Assembly: GCA_023898405.1 (NCBI GenBank)
Contig: CP060221.1
Span: 682,001 to 746,000 of the forward strand
Length of the DNA: 64,000 nucleotides
Direction: 5' to 3'
Source of the DNA: Myxococcales bacterium
Lineage (GTDB): Bacteria; Myxococcota; UBA727; JABDBI01
The notes below the pieces were generated by a model. It was not told the origin of the DNA. It saw only the letters and a program-made list of their open reading frames with translations, and did no database searches. The position numbers were made by a program, and so were the translations under genes. Below, one piece after another: positions 35,593 through 45,445 of the stretch (position 1 is the first letter of the stretch; the number at the start of each line of letters is the position of its first letter).

Positions 35593-36867
35593 TCACTTTA
35601 GTTTAATAAACTCTTGTCCGCCCATATAGCACTGAAGCACTTTAGGAATGCGAATGGTGCCATCTGCTTGCTGATGATTCTCAAAAAGAGCGACAATGGT
35701 TCTTCCTAAAGGTAAACCCGAGCCATTGAGCGTAACCAATGGTTGTGGTTTAGCATCTTTCATCCTCATGCGAATTTTTGCTCTGCGGGCTTGAAAAGAT
35801 CCAAACGAAGAGCACGAAGAAATTTCTCGATACGCATCTTGGCCAGGTAAATAAACTTCTATATCAAAGGTTTTTTCCGAATGAAAACCCAAATCTCCTC
35901 CACAAAGTTCCACAACTCGATGGGGAAGTTCTAACTGTGTAAGCATGTCCGATGCTCGATCGACCATCGCTTGCAGCTCGTTCATCGCTTGATCGGGATG
36001 AGCAAAACGAACCATCTCAACTTTTTCAAATTGATGAAGGCGTATCAAACCCTTGGTGTCTCGACCAGCAGCTCCTGCCTCTGCTCTAAAACAAGCAGAG
36101 TATGCGCAGTAGCGCAATGGAAGTTTTTCTTCATCGATTATCTCATCAGCATGAAAGTTGGTGACAGGAACTTCAGCTGTCGGAATTAAATAATAAGGCT
36201 CACCATCTTCCTCGATAACTTTAAAGGCATCGTCCATAAATTTGGGAAACTGCCCAGTTCCGATCATTGCTTGCTCGCGTACCATATAGGGTGGGCAAAG
36301 TTCGGTATCACCTTTTTTGATGTGATAATCGCAAAAAAATTGTATTAGAGCACGGTTGAGCTTGGCTGCATCACCTTTTAAAAATGCAAATCGAGAGCCA
36401 GAAATTTTAGCCGCGCGAGCCATATCGATAGTATCGGTCAATACTCCAAGCTCAGTATGATCCTTGGGCGTAAAACTAAACTTTGGTTTTTCTAAAACCG
36501 TTTTTACAACAATATTATCTTCTTCGCTTACGCCATCAGGAACATCGGCCCTTGGTAGGTTTGGAATATCCAATGCTAACAATGAAAGTTCAGATTCAAC
36601 TTTATTGAGCACTTCATCATCAGCTTTAATCTTTTGCGCTAAGGTACGCATTTCTTCTCTACGCACATCTATTATAGATTTATCCGCAGTTTTGAGTTGC
36701 TGATTAATTTCATTTCTCTGACGCTTAAGTTCTTCAGAACCAAGGATAAGTTCTCGACGTTGTTTAAGCAAAGTAAGCAGCTGATCGATCGATGGAACAA
36801 CGCCTCGCTTATTGAGTAATTTTTTTGCTTCAGAAAAATTTGCTTCCAACCACTTTAAATCATGCAT
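35593..36867 (-). CDS. serS: Seryl-tRNA synthetase
   Basis: 424 residues, normal length. It charges tRNA-Ser and tRNA-Sec. The N-terminal ~110 residues form the tRNA-binding coiled-coil arm (LLKQRRELILGSEELKRQRNEINQQL). The class II catalytic core follows: motif 2 'RYCAYSACFRAEAGAAGRDTKGLIRLHQFEKVE' and motif 3 'LNGSGLPLGRTIVALFENHQ'. The ATG at 36867 is preceded by TAGG. Downstream lies the giant hairpin. Confidence 0.97.
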   Translation of the reverse strand: MHDLKWLEANFSEAKKLLNKRGVVPSIDQLLTLLKQRRELILGSEELKRQRNEINQQLKTADKSIIDVRREEMRTLAQKIKADDEVLNKVESELSLLALDIPNLPRADVPDGVSEEDNIVVKTVLEKPKFSFTPKDHTELGVLTDTIDMARAAKISGSRFAFLKGDAAKLNRALIQFFCDYHIKKGDTELCPPYMVREQAMIGTGQFPKFMDDAFKVIEEDGEPYYLIPTAEVPVTNFHADEIIDEEKLPLRYCAYSACFRAEAGAAGRDTKGLIRLHQFEKVEMVRFAHPDQAMNELQAMVDRASDMLTQLELPHRVVELCGGDLGFHSEKTFDIEVYLPGQDAYREISSCSSFGSFQARRAKIRMRMKDAKPQPLVTLNGSGLPLGRTIVALFENHQQADGTIRIPKVLQCYMGGQEFIKLK

Positions 36868-36981
36868 TTTCTAACCTATTGCTTGGAACTTTAAAGAAAC
36901 CTAAGCCTTCTTTTATTGTTAACATCGAAACAACAAAAAATAATTCACTTGGTATTTCGCACGATAAAAAGGGAGTTGCAA

Positions 36982-37416
36982 ATGGAGTTTATGATACCAA
37001 TCTACCGCATGGTGCACTTTTTTGGCTTCGCCCTCTTACTGGGAGGAATCACTACAAGTCTGGTGTTGGTCAAAAAGAGCAAACACAGCGTGAAAGGAAC
37101 GCTAGATGCCTGGAATTGCATGCATTTTATTGCAGCACCAGGACTGGTTCTTCTTATTATCAGTGGAATTTTACAATCATCTGCGCTCTTTTGGGAAAAT
37201 TTTAAAGACGCTGGTTACATGTATGCCAAAGTAATTTTGGTAGTGATTGTACTTGGGCTCGTATTTGCAGATATGCGCATGCAAAAATCTATTATACGTC
37301 GCAAAGCTGATGCTGAGATGATCCAAGATATGGTAAAAAAACGCCAGGTAGTAGCTATCAGCAGCTGCATTTTCATTATGCTTATCATGTGGCTAGTCAG
37401 CTATCGTCCATTTTAA
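36982..37416 (+). CDS. Small four-helix membrane protein (DUF2269/CopD-like)
   Basis: 144 residues from the ATG at 36982, with AAGGGAG upstream. The ORF extends 66 bp further up, without a site. Four membrane helices (~8-28, 50-70, 80-100, 122-142) are present. 'YRMVHFFGFALLLGG' and the central 'MHFIAAPGLVLLIISGI' carry paired His residues, like DUF2269/CopD-type membrane proteins. These may bind heme or copper. It is divergent from serS. The role is unknown. Confidence 0.65.
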   Translation: MEFMIPIYRMVHFFGFALLLGGITTSLVLVKKSKHSVKGTLDAWNCMHFIAAPGLVLLIISGILQSSALFWENFKDAGYMYAKVILVVIVLGLVFADMRMQKSIIRRKADAEMIQDMVKKRQVVAISSCIFIMLIMWLVSYRPF

Positions 37417-37528
37417 AGGTTGTCGCTATATTTAGATTGCCTATCAAGATTCAACTGCCCTTAACTGATAAATATTGGCGCCAAAAATAATTTTGAAGCT
37501 CATTAAAAAATAAGTTCGAAATCATTTT

Positions 37529-40500
37529 TTAGAAAAGCTCGCCTAATAAAAGTTTAGCCGCAGCGCTCAGCTCTTTGTCTAAAGGATTGGATTCTATCTG
37601 AGCTAATGTTATTTCATCGGATTGCTCGAACATATCAATCAAGAGCTGCTGATACATTTCTTGATTAATTCTCTCATCATAAATAGCACATAAGTCTTCA
37701 GTATCGTGGTTGGCTGAACGATTATCTAAGTTATAAGAACCAATAGTAGTAAGCTTATCACCGAGAACTGCTACTTTGGCGTGAACTGTGCGGTTTTGAT
37801 TTCTCTGATAGATTTTGACACCTGCTTTCAAAAGTTCACGGTAATCGAAAATGGCTGCTTCAACCAATTGTTTGAAATCGCTCGTTTCTTTGCTGTTTGT
37901 CAAAATTCTTACATCGACACCACGCTTTGCTGCACGAACAAGTTCTTTTTGCAATGGTCTCAATATTCCCCTCGGTAAAAAGTATGCGGTTTCAAACCAA
38001 GCTTTTTCACCAGGTTTAAGCGTTCTTAAATTGTATAGAAAAAAATTAACAATATTATCGTCGCCATCTTCCCATGGGCGGTGCTGAATCACGCTCACTT
38101 TGACATTGTCATTATCATCTTTTGTATCGTCATTGGAAATCTTTGGTTTAAAAGCCAGTCGCTCATGAGCAATATGCACCCAATTTCTGCGAAAGCATTT
38201 ATAAACATCTCGGACGATATCCCCTCGCAGCAACACATCTGAATCACGCCATGCAGGCTGCATCCTACCATCTACATTAACCAAAGTGTCATTATTACCC
38301 AAATATTCATCAGCAATGTTCATGCCTCCAACTATTGCTTGTTCACCATCGACAATGAGATATTTTTCGTGACTCCGGTATGAAACATTTGCCACACGTT
38401 TGAGTGCAATCAGCATTTTATTGGTATCAACCATCGGCTGAGATAAAATTTCCTTAAGCTCGTTCACATACAAATGAGGAGATGCAAACTCTTTCCCGCC
38501 AAAAATACTTTTAATGGCTTTTGCTAATTCATTGCGATCACCTAAATCAATTTTCCACGAATCATCGTGGATGCTGCACACAACTTTTTCCAAGTAATCG
38601 AGCATGCCGGAAATATTGCTCAGGGATTTTTCAAATGGCTCCCTAAAAAGCAGTGGATATTTTTTTGTAATACTAAATATTTTTCTCAAACCTTTCTCAA
38701 CGGTATTATTGTAAATCCTCAGATCAACTCCGTTGGCAATAAGATAGCTATAGATCGCATTAGTCTGTTCTAGATCTTTAATAGAATTTATATTGCCAAC
38801 CGAGTCGACAATACCTCGAACAGCTACTCCTCTTTTCTGAGCTTCAACCAAGGCATGAGCAAATTTCCAGCCTGAGCTGTCGTCTTTAAACGTCAAAGTC
38901 TGAAAACAAACCTGTTCTTTTGCTTCACCAATCATGCGAAGTCGCTCTGGCATTGAGTGTGTACCGTCAATCAGAATTTTAACTTCGCTTGCATCATGCA
39001 ATTGCGCTCCAGTTATTTCTTGTACTTGCAAAAAATTTTCAGGGCTTCCGATTGAGTGAAGCGGATGCTGAGTTATTTCAGTATTTACCCGTTCATGATG
39101 ACCTTCCAAATTAACGATCGGACGAATAAATCGCAATAATCCGTACTCAGGAGGCTTTATTCTAGCCTGCTCTTTATTGATAGTGATTTTATAATCCAAA
39201 TTTAAGGGCTTTAACTCTGGAAAATCTTGAAGTAATTTTTTGCCTGGAATTACTCCTATTTTTGCCTGAGCTTTGGCAAAGTTATTCCGACCATCAATAG
39301 CAAAATCTTTTACTCCCACATCAACAACAGTGTGCGCAGTCAATTGCGCCCCTCTATTCCCCAATTTTACAAAGGGATTTCGGGCAGTTAATACTGCTCG
39401 TGCAGCTCCCTTGGCAAATTTTTTATCTGAACTTAATCGCCCACTCACACCAACTTGCGATAAAATATGAAGCTCATCAGCTCCAATTTCATAATTAAAA
39501 GGTGTTTTTTCTTGTTCCTTACCGATGGCGCTTTTTATATTTCTTCTCACAGGAAGTGCTTGATCAAGATTTTTTTTACTGACACCTTCAATTTTTACAT
39601 CGGAAATATTTCCATCAATCTCGCCATCCACATCAAATCTAAATTTATTTTTGGAGCGTGGTGAAATTTTTAAACGTCCTCCCATAGAAAAGGATCCGAG
39701 TGAGCACAAAAGTTGGTTTTGCTCTTTTTTTACTACAATCGAAAGTTCGCCCCTTGAACTAAGATCTAACTTACCTGAACTCTTAAAATTAAAATCTGCA
39801 TATTTTCCTCTAAGAGTTTTATCTGCTTTTTCTAAAGATATTTGCGATGGAGCGCCTTCAACTTCAATTGAAAAATCTGCTTGCCCTGATAGAGCTCCAA
39901 GGACTCTTAAAATTTTTCTGAGATCAAAACGAGTGCTGATATCTTTTAAATGGCCAGAAACTGAATTGTTTGGAGACGGAAGTATCCCAATATCGATCAA
40001 AAAGTTTTCATCTAACTGAGGTAATTTAATGTTCGTAATTTGAGGAGCTAATTTTTTATTAAAAATTTTAAGCGCTTGAATATGGCCATCGACAAAAACT
40101 TTCCCCTCATTTCCTACACTTATTTTTTTTAGCTTTACATCGGCTAGGGCATCTTTAATCGAAGCAAGTATTGGACTATTTTTTGCTTGTTTTGTTAATG
40201 CCGCGGCAGGATTATTAATAGCAATTTCTTTGGAGAAGATTATTTGAAAATTTTTAAGTACGATTTTATTTTGCTCATTTTTCCCGACTTCAATTTCTAT
40301 ATGAGCAAAAGTATTTTTGTCTATGCTTAGAGAAGTATTATTATTCACTCCAATGAAATTTTTGTCCCCACGAATAAGTGGAACGTCGATGGATAATTTT
40401 CCATAATGAAGATCTTCTAATTTTATGCCGCTTATTTTTATGCCGAATATTTCCATACTGGAAATTGTTTGATCTCTAACTGTAGCATCTATGTTGATTT

Positions 40501-40573
40501 CTTCCTTTTTAAAATCTAAATCTTGATTCCTATTTAAAAACGCACCTTTCTCTAGTCCATTTATTTTTGTCAC
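37529..40573 (-). CDS. Large phospholipase D-like protein with a ~510-residue beta-rich N-terminal domain
   Basis: 1014 residues from a GTG at 40573 with GGAG 5 bases before. Residues 1 to ~510 are a repetitive, beta-rich, Lys/Asn/Ile-heavy region with AsmA/DUF748-like alternation ('GHLKDISTRFDLRKIL', 'LNLDYKITINKEQARI'). No signal peptide is visible. Residues ~540-1000 are a PLD/cardiolipin-synthase-type module with two HKD motifs, 'SHEKYLIVDGEQAIVGGMN' (~734) and 'VHAKVAVLGDKLTTIGSYN' (~930), so both half-sites are intact. It hydrolyses or transfers phosphodiesters, perhaps of phospholipids. It is 40 bp behind the NHLM-type exporter genes on the same strand. It may be an exported effector, a self-protection enzyme, or a lipid-remodelling enzyme. 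Confidence 0.75.
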   Translation of the reverse strand: MTKINGLEKGAFLNRNQDLDFKKEEINIDATVRDQTISSMEIFGIKISGIKLEDLHYGKLSIDVPLIRGDKNFIGVNNNTSLSIDKNTFAHIEIEVGKNEQNKIVLKNFQIIFSKEIAINNPAAALTKQAKNSPILASIKDALADVKLKKISVGNEGKVFVDGHIQALKIFNKKLAPQITNIKLPQLDENFLIDIGILPSPNNSVSGHLKDISTRFDLRKILRVLGALSGQADFSIEVEGAPSQISLEKADKTLRGKYADFNFKSSGKLDLSSRGELSIVVKKEQNQLLCSLGSFSMGGRLKISPRSKNKFRFDVDGEIDGNISDVKIEGVSKKNLDQALPVRRNIKSAIGKEQEKTPFNYEIGADELHILSQVGVSGRLSSDKKFAKGAARAVLTARNPFVKLGNRGAQLTAHTVVDVGVKDFAIDGRNNFAKAQAKIGVIPGKKLLQDFPELKPLNLDYKITINKEQARIKPPEYGLLRFIRPIVNLEGHHERVNTEITQHPLHSIGSPENFLQVQEITGAQLHDASEVKILIDGTHSMPERLRMIGEAKEQVCFQTLTFKDDSSGWKFAHALVEAQKRGVAVRGIVDSVGNINSIKDLEQTNAIYSYLIANGVDLRIYNNTVEKGLRKIFSITKKYPLLFREPFEKSLSNISGMLDYLEKVVCSIHDDSWKIDLGDRNELAKAIKSIFGGKEFASPHLYVNELKEILSQPMVDTNKMLIALKRVANVSYRSHEKYLIVDGEQAIVGGMNIADEYLGNNDTLVNVDGRMQPAWRDSDVLLRGDIVRDVYKCFRRNWVHIAHERLAFKPKISNDDTKDDNDNVKVSVIQHRPWEDGDDNIVNFFLYNLRTLKPGEKAWFETAYFLPRGILRPLQKELVRAAKRGVDVRILTNSKETSDFKQLVEAAIFDYRELLKAGVKIYQRNQNRTVHAKVAVLGDKLTTIGSYNLDNRSANHDTEDLCAIYDERINQEMYQQLLIDMFEQSDEITLAQIESNPLDKELSAAAKLLLGELF

Positions 40574-40613
40574 ATAGACTCCATAAAATTTCTTTATTAC
40601 GGAGTAATATCTT

Positions 40614-42638
40614 TTATGATTGGTTTTTGAGCAAAAAAGTTTCGCTATTAATTATGTTTGTATTTTTTATATCAAGCGCTTGGTGAGAAACCAACAAACG
40701 AGTAATGTTTATGGAGCTTAAAAAATCCTTCAAATTTTTTTGCTCTGTGGCATCGATCCCCTCAAATATCTCATCCATAAATAAAATTTTCGGCTCGTGA
40801 ATAAGTGCCCGAGCAAGCAAAATAATTAAGATTTGTGCTTTAGAAAGATTGTTTCCATGGCCAAAAACATAACTTTGTAACCCCAGCGGTAAATCAAGAA
40901 TATAATCAAAAATCTCATAAGAAAGAAGAAGCTCTTCAAGCTTCTTATGGCTTATTTTTCGCCCACAAATAATATTGTCATAAATAGTACCAGCAAAAAG
41001 TGAGCTCTCTTGAGAAACCACACCAAAATGCGCTCGAGTGGCATCGATGTCTAAACTTTTTATATCCTGCCCATCAAGCAATACTTCGCCATTCTTAGAA
41101 AAAATAAACCCCGACATTAATTTCAGCAAAGTCGATTTCCCTCGCCCTGAAGGACCAATAATCTGATAAAATTTCCCAGCCTCTACAACTACGTTGATAT
41201 TTTTAAAAATACTAAAACTTGCATCATCATAATGAAATGAAACATTTAATAGCTCGATGCGCCCTGTTAAATTGATGGGCAAAACTTTCAGTCCAAATAT
41301 TTTTTGGTTCAAGCTTGAAAGTTCTTTAGCAGTGTCTTTGCTTAAAGGCTCCCTAAGTAGCTTAAAAGAATAACGAGCCAAGGCATAGCCTACTAAAAGC
41401 GCATCTATCACTACGATGATCATTTCATTAAAACTAAGCTGGATTTGCCACCAAAAAATGAACCCTACCGACACAGTCAAAAGCAAAAGAGGAAACACAA
41501 CTTTTAGATTTTCTTTAGAAAATTTTAAAGTCTTGAGCTTTAGCTTAAGTTTTCTTATGTTTTCCCAATTTTCACTTATCTTACCGAGCAATGCGTCTAG
41601 TCCCCCAAAACTGACAGACATGCCAAATGTGGCTTTAAATGCTTCAACGTACTGGCTTTGCAATTTTTCCACTAAGCGGAACTCTTTTTTTAATGCGCTG
41701 TATTTTTTTGCAATTATTTTTTTTATTCCAAATGAAAGTAAAATAAACACCGAATAAATTATCGCTGCACTTTGATTCCACCACAGCACTAAAAATAAAT
41801 TTAAAAAAACCATTAAAAAACAAAAAATGTTTTTTTTCTGATCAATTAAATATTTTTTAATGTCATCGGATATTTTTTCTTTTAACTGAAAAAAATCAAA
41901 TAAATCTTTTTTAAAAAAATCCTGTTGATCACCGCTAAAAAAGCGTTGATAGAGTAGTGAACGAGCAAGCAGCATAGAAGGAAGATAATTTTTATGCGAT
42001 ACAAAATTAATTAATTTTCCAAAAGCAAAAATACTAAGGATTAAAAATAAAGCACTGATTGTAAGGACTAAAATATTAACCATACCAGTGCTATTAAAAA
42101 ATCTCGTCACAACATAAAAAAATGCAGAAAGCAGAGCCAGTGCACATAAAGAAATAATAAATAGCACCGTGTTTGAGAAATATTTTTTTATGAGTTTACT
42201 GATTAAAGAAACAGGGGAGCTAGCGTGGCTCTGAATGGGAAAGAAAGCCAAAATTTCTGAAAATTGTTTTTCTACTTCGCTCGATTTGATTAGATAATTT
42301 TTTGCGTTGTGCTCTATAACCACAAATTTATTTTTCTCATGGGGCAATAGGAGGCTCACACCATTGCTCAGTTTATTGCGAGCAATGAGTGGCATGTGCA
42401 TATCACTCACTTTTTCTTGCGTATAAAGGTGCGTACCCAAACCTAACTGAAACGCATAAGCGTTAAGAGCATCCATAAGCGAAAGCTTGTGGGGAAGTCG
42501 AAGCACTGCTTTTGGCAGCAAAAAATAATCAGCCACTTGGTACAATATTTTTTCGATTTCGTGTCGTTTGTGATCATACCGAGCATCACTTGGATCGATG
42601 TGCCACAAAGAAAAATATTTTATCCTTGCCACTGTCAT
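40614..42638 (-). CDS. NHLM-type export ABC transporter, second ATP-binding subunit (no peptidase domain)
   Basis: 674 residues. Residues 1-170 are a soluble domain lacking C39 catalytic residues. About six membrane helices follow (~178-430), then an ABC ATPase (~450-674). Walker A is GPSGRGKSTLLKL. The signature is degenerate, LSKAQ instead of LSGGQ, while Walker B is FMDEIFEGID. This long, peptidase-less partner with an N-terminal domain matches the second ABC protein of NHLM bacteriocin export systems. Its ATG overlaps the stop of the C39 ABC gene by 4 bp. The degenerate signature suggests one consensus and one weak ATP site in a heterodimer. Confidence 0.82.
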   Translation of the reverse strand: MTVARIKYFSLWHIDPSDARYDHKRHEIEKILYQVADYFLLPKAVLRLPHKLSLMDALNAYAFQLGLGTHLYTQEKVSDMHMPLIARNKLSNGVSLLLPHEKNKFVVIEHNAKNYLIKSSEVEKQFSEILAFFPIQSHASSPVSLISKLIKKYFSNTVLFIISLCALALLSAFFYVVTRFFNSTGMVNILVLTISALFLILSIFAFGKLINFVSHKNYLPSMLLARSLLYQRFFSGDQQDFFKKDLFDFFQLKEKISDDIKKYLIDQKKNIFCFLMVFLNLFLVLWWNQSAAIIYSVFILLSFGIKKIIAKKYSALKKEFRLVEKLQSQYVEAFKATFGMSVSFGGLDALLGKISENWENIRKLKLKLKTLKFSKENLKVVFPLLLLTVSVGFIFWWQIQLSFNEMIIVVIDALLVGYALARYSFKLLREPLSKDTAKELSSLNQKIFGLKVLPINLTGRIELLNVSFHYDDASFSIFKNINVVVEAGKFYQIIGPSGRGKSTLLKLMSGFIFSKNGEVLLDGQDIKSLDIDATRAHFGVVSQESSLFAGTIYDNIICGRKISHKKLEELLLSYEIFDYILDLPLGLQSYVFGHGNNLSKAQILIILLARALIHEPKILFMDEIFEGIDATEQKNLKDFLSSINITRLLVSHQALDIKNTNIINSETFLLKNQS

Positions 42639-44635
42639 AAAACTTTTCCTATAAGTTGATGATAACGTTGATTGTTGGCCATCAAAAATAGGTGAGAGGC
42701 AGTCACAATATTTTTTTGATCAATAAAAATAATTTCATCTGCCATAGCCAACTGATTTTCTTTAAAGCTGGTAAAAATCACACTGCTTGTCAGATTATTA
42801 AGATTGGTCAAAATTTTATGGGCACAGTTATCATCAAGGCTTGAAAAAAAATCATCGAGCAAAATTAAATCCGGCTGATGAATAAGAGCACGAGCAAGCA
42901 ATAATCGTTTTTTTTGACCACCACTTACGTTGACCCCACCTCTTTCAATAGGCGCTAACAGCCCCATCGATCGATTAAAGAAAAGCTCCTCCACGCATGC
43001 CAACTGCAAGGCCTGACTTACATCTCGTTCACCAAATCTATGTTCGTACACTCGCACATTTTCAAGCAAACTATCTTCAAAAAGCTGGGCGTCATCATCG
43101 ATCAATGAATATTTTATTGTGTTCCGATCTTTGTTTGGTGAAAGCAAAGTTCCTAAGTTGAGATTTAATTTCTGCCCCAAAATTTTTAGCAGTGTGGATT
43201 TTCCACAGAGTGGTTCTCCCACCAAGGCGTAAACAGAATTTTTTTTGATTTTTAAATCAGCCTTATCAAAAAGAGGCTCTTCTTTTGGGTAGCCAAAGCT
43301 CGCATTATGAAGCCCTATCACACTATCTGAAGCATAGACGCATTCACTTCTTATTTGACTATTCATTTCATCTATGAGTGCATCCGTGTGTGATATTTCT
43401 GGGGCTATATTTTTTGTGAGAATCCGAATGGCGTAGCTTGTCATCAACAAAAAACAAAAGGATGTGAGCAAAGAGCTGTGCTCTAAACTACCATTTTGTA
43501 AAAAATAATGCGCTATTAAACTCTCACTTAACACTGCCAATAGTAACAGTGCAATGTGCACAATATTATTTGAATCATCTTTGGCATAACAATTTGATAA
43601 TTTTCTGATATCGACAACGTCACGTTCAATTTGTTCTTTTAATAAGACATGTCTTTGCCCCATGGCATCCATATCTAAAAACTGCCCAAACAAAGCTCTA
43701 AGGTGAAGCGTGTCAATGAAATTTTTTTGTGTATGATCGCTGTTGCGCTCCGCCCAAAAAGAAAAAAATAAAAATCCTAGTAACACAAAGGCAAATGGCC
43801 AAAAGAGTAAAAGCTGCCCCATCATCAGAGTTAAGAGAATCGCCAAAAATACTGCCAATCTTTGTGGTGCAACAACTGAGTCCACCCTATTAAGTTTCAT
43901 CAGTGCGGAAGTAAAACGCTCAAAAGGTCGTGTTTCAAAAAATGCAGGATTAAGCATATGAAAGCTATCAATAAATGAGCTTTGGAATTTTTTTTCATGA
44001 CGATCGATTTTTTTCATCAAGACTTTTTGTAAGCCGTAAGAAGAAAAAAATACCGCAGCCAATAATGTGAAACTCAGGCCTATGGCGACAAATTTTTCTT
44101 GGGCTTCTAAGGAGAATCCTTGCAATAAAGAGCTAAAAAATAAAATCAGCAAAGTTTGAATCAAAAACGCAAAAATGAAAAAAATATTTATGTGCCCTGT
44201 TTCATAAAAGCGTTTTAGCTTTTGTTTTTTTCCTTCAATGACTATCTCAACGCCACTAAATCTTCTACGAAATTCCCGCTGAGATAAACAATAGCGCCCT
44301 TTGGCTGGATCATTAATGTGGTAGTTTTTATTTTTTATGCTTTCTAAAACCACAAAATGGCAGTCATCAACAAAAATAATGCTTGGTTTTTTATCATCTG
44401 CTATCTGAGCCGCGCTTTTCTTTTGAGCATGAGCATTAAGACCAAATTGTTGTGCACCCTTGATGATATCAAGAGCATCGCTGCCGTTTTTTGAAATCCC
44501 TAAGAGTTGGTTAAGCTGTTGTTGATTATTTTTATATCCATAGTAATCGAGAACTATTCCTAAGCACGTAGCCCCGCACTCAACAGGATTTATTTGGAGT
44601 CGAACGGGGGTTTTAATGGATCTTTTGAAAAACAT
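42635..44635 (-). CDS. NHLM-type export ABC transporter with C39 peptidase domain
   Basis: 666 residues. The N-terminal C39 peptidase (1-130) has its catalytic set intact: Q14, C20 in INPVECGATC, H93 in DDCHFVVLE and D109 in INDPAKG. Six membrane helices span ~150-420. The C-terminal ABC ATPase has GEPLCGKSTLLKI and 'VSGGQKKRLLLARALIHQPDLILLDDFFSSLDD'. Such proteins cut double-Gly-type leader peptides while exporting the core. The gene is 3 bp behind the HlyD-like gene and overlaps the second ABC gene. No obvious double-Gly leader peptide is encoded in the window. Confidence 0.88.
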   Translation of the reverse strand: MFFKRSIKTPVRLQINPVECGATCLGIVLDYYGYKNNQQQLNQLLGISKNGSDALDIIKGAQQFGLNAHAQKKSAAQIADDKKPSIIFVDDCHFVVLESIKNKNYHINDPAKGRYCLSQREFRRRFSGVEIVIEGKKQKLKRFYETGHINIFFIFAFLIQTLLILFFSSLLQGFSLEAQEKFVAIGLSFTLLAAVFFSSYGLQKVLMKKIDRHEKKFQSSFIDSFHMLNPAFFETRPFERFTSALMKLNRVDSVVAPQRLAVFLAILLTLMMGQLLLFWPFAFVLLGFLFFSFWAERNSDHTQKNFIDTLHLRALFGQFLDMDAMGQRHVLLKEQIERDVVDIRKLSNCYAKDDSNNIVHIALLLLAVLSESLIAHYFLQNGSLEHSSLLTSFCFLLMTSYAIRILTKNIAPEISHTDALIDEMNSQIRSECVYASDSVIGLHNASFGYPKEEPLFDKADLKIKKNSVYALVGEPLCGKSTLLKILGQKLNLNLGTLLSPNKDRNTIKYSLIDDDAQLFEDSLLENVRVYEHRFGERDVSQALQLACVEELFFNRSMGLLAPIERGGVNVSGGQKKRLLLARALIHQPDLILLDDFFSSLDDNCAHKILTNLNNLTSSVIFTSFKENQLAMADEIIFIDQKNIVTASHLFLMANNQRYHQLIGKVL

Positions 44636-44638
44636 CTC

Positions 44639-45436
44639 CTAGCTCTCCCACCATGATGTAAGCCAGGGCCAAAAAGTTTCGAGCAAGGTTTTTTGCTCGT
44701 ATTCAACGCGAAAATAAGCAAGCAGACCAGAATCAAGCACGAAAGGAGGACCTCTTCCTTGCCATCGATAACCCGATGGCTGCAATTGATCTTTTTGTAA
44801 ATTTATCACTACCAAAAATGGTTCTGCTTCGATTCGACTACGAATATATTTGGCAAGTTCTGGAATTTTTACCAAAGAATTTATGGCTGCTTTTGACACA
44901 GGAAGTTTGCCAACGCGCTTTACCTCACCCAATAAAATGCCATCCCTGTATTCATTGGTAATCGTTGGCATGATGCTTACCCTCATGCCAGAATGTATTT
45001 TTTTTCCCTCAAGGGATGATACAAAACCAATCACTTCGAGATCAGAGCGTTTATCACCGTGGGCACTTAAAAATGCTAAAGCATCACCAGGCTCAACCTT
45101 GGTACCAGGATAGGCTACCACCTCTGCAAGAATGGCTGCATCATTTGCTTTTAGGGCGTCCAGCCTAAAAGGAGGCAAATGTGAGCGCAAACTCACCAGC
45201 TTATCCCCTGTTTTAAAAGCATCACCCTCTTCCAAAAACCACTTCTCAACCGTGGCACTTTGGGTACTGCTCAGCTGCCCCATTCCTCCCTTAAAAAGAA
45301 TTATTCCTAAGCCATCGGTCGTAAGAGAAATTCTATACAGTGAAATAAATATAAAAAATGCTACAAAAAAACCTAACAAAGACCACATAAGCATCGAGAC
45401 AGAAATATACTGACGCGCATTGCTTGTTTTCCTCAC
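44639..45436 (-). CDS. NHLM-type secretion protein (HlyD-like membrane fusion protein)
   Basis: 265 residues from GTG at 45436; the preceding TAGGTGAG provides the ribosome site. One N-terminal membrane helix (~14-34) precedes a short barrel-sandwich/lipoyl region ('STQSATVEKWFLEEGDAFKTGDKLVSL', 'AEVVAYPGTKVEPGDALAFL'). The end '(Q)PSGYRWQGRGPPFVLDSGLLAYFRVEYEQKTLLE' matches the SGYxW...GPP tail I know from NHLM bacteriocin secretion proteins. It is shorter than a full HlyD and lacks long coiled-coil hairpins, as is usual for that family. It is first of the three exporter genes. Confidence 0.82.
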   Translation of the reverse strand: MRKTSNARQYISVSMLMWSLLGFFVAFFIFISLYRISLTTDGLGIILFKGGMGQLSSTQSATVEKWFLEEGDAFKTGDKLVSLRSHLPPFRLDALKANDAAILAEVVAYPGTKVEPGDALAFLSAHGDKRSDLEVIGFVSSLEGKKIHSGMRVSIMPTITNEYRDGILLGEVKRVGKLPVSKAAINSLVKIPELAKYIRSRIEAEPFLVVINLQKDQLQPSGYRWQGRGPPFVLDSGLLAYFRVEYEQKTLLETFWPWLTSWWES

Positions 45437-45445
45437 TCAACTCAC

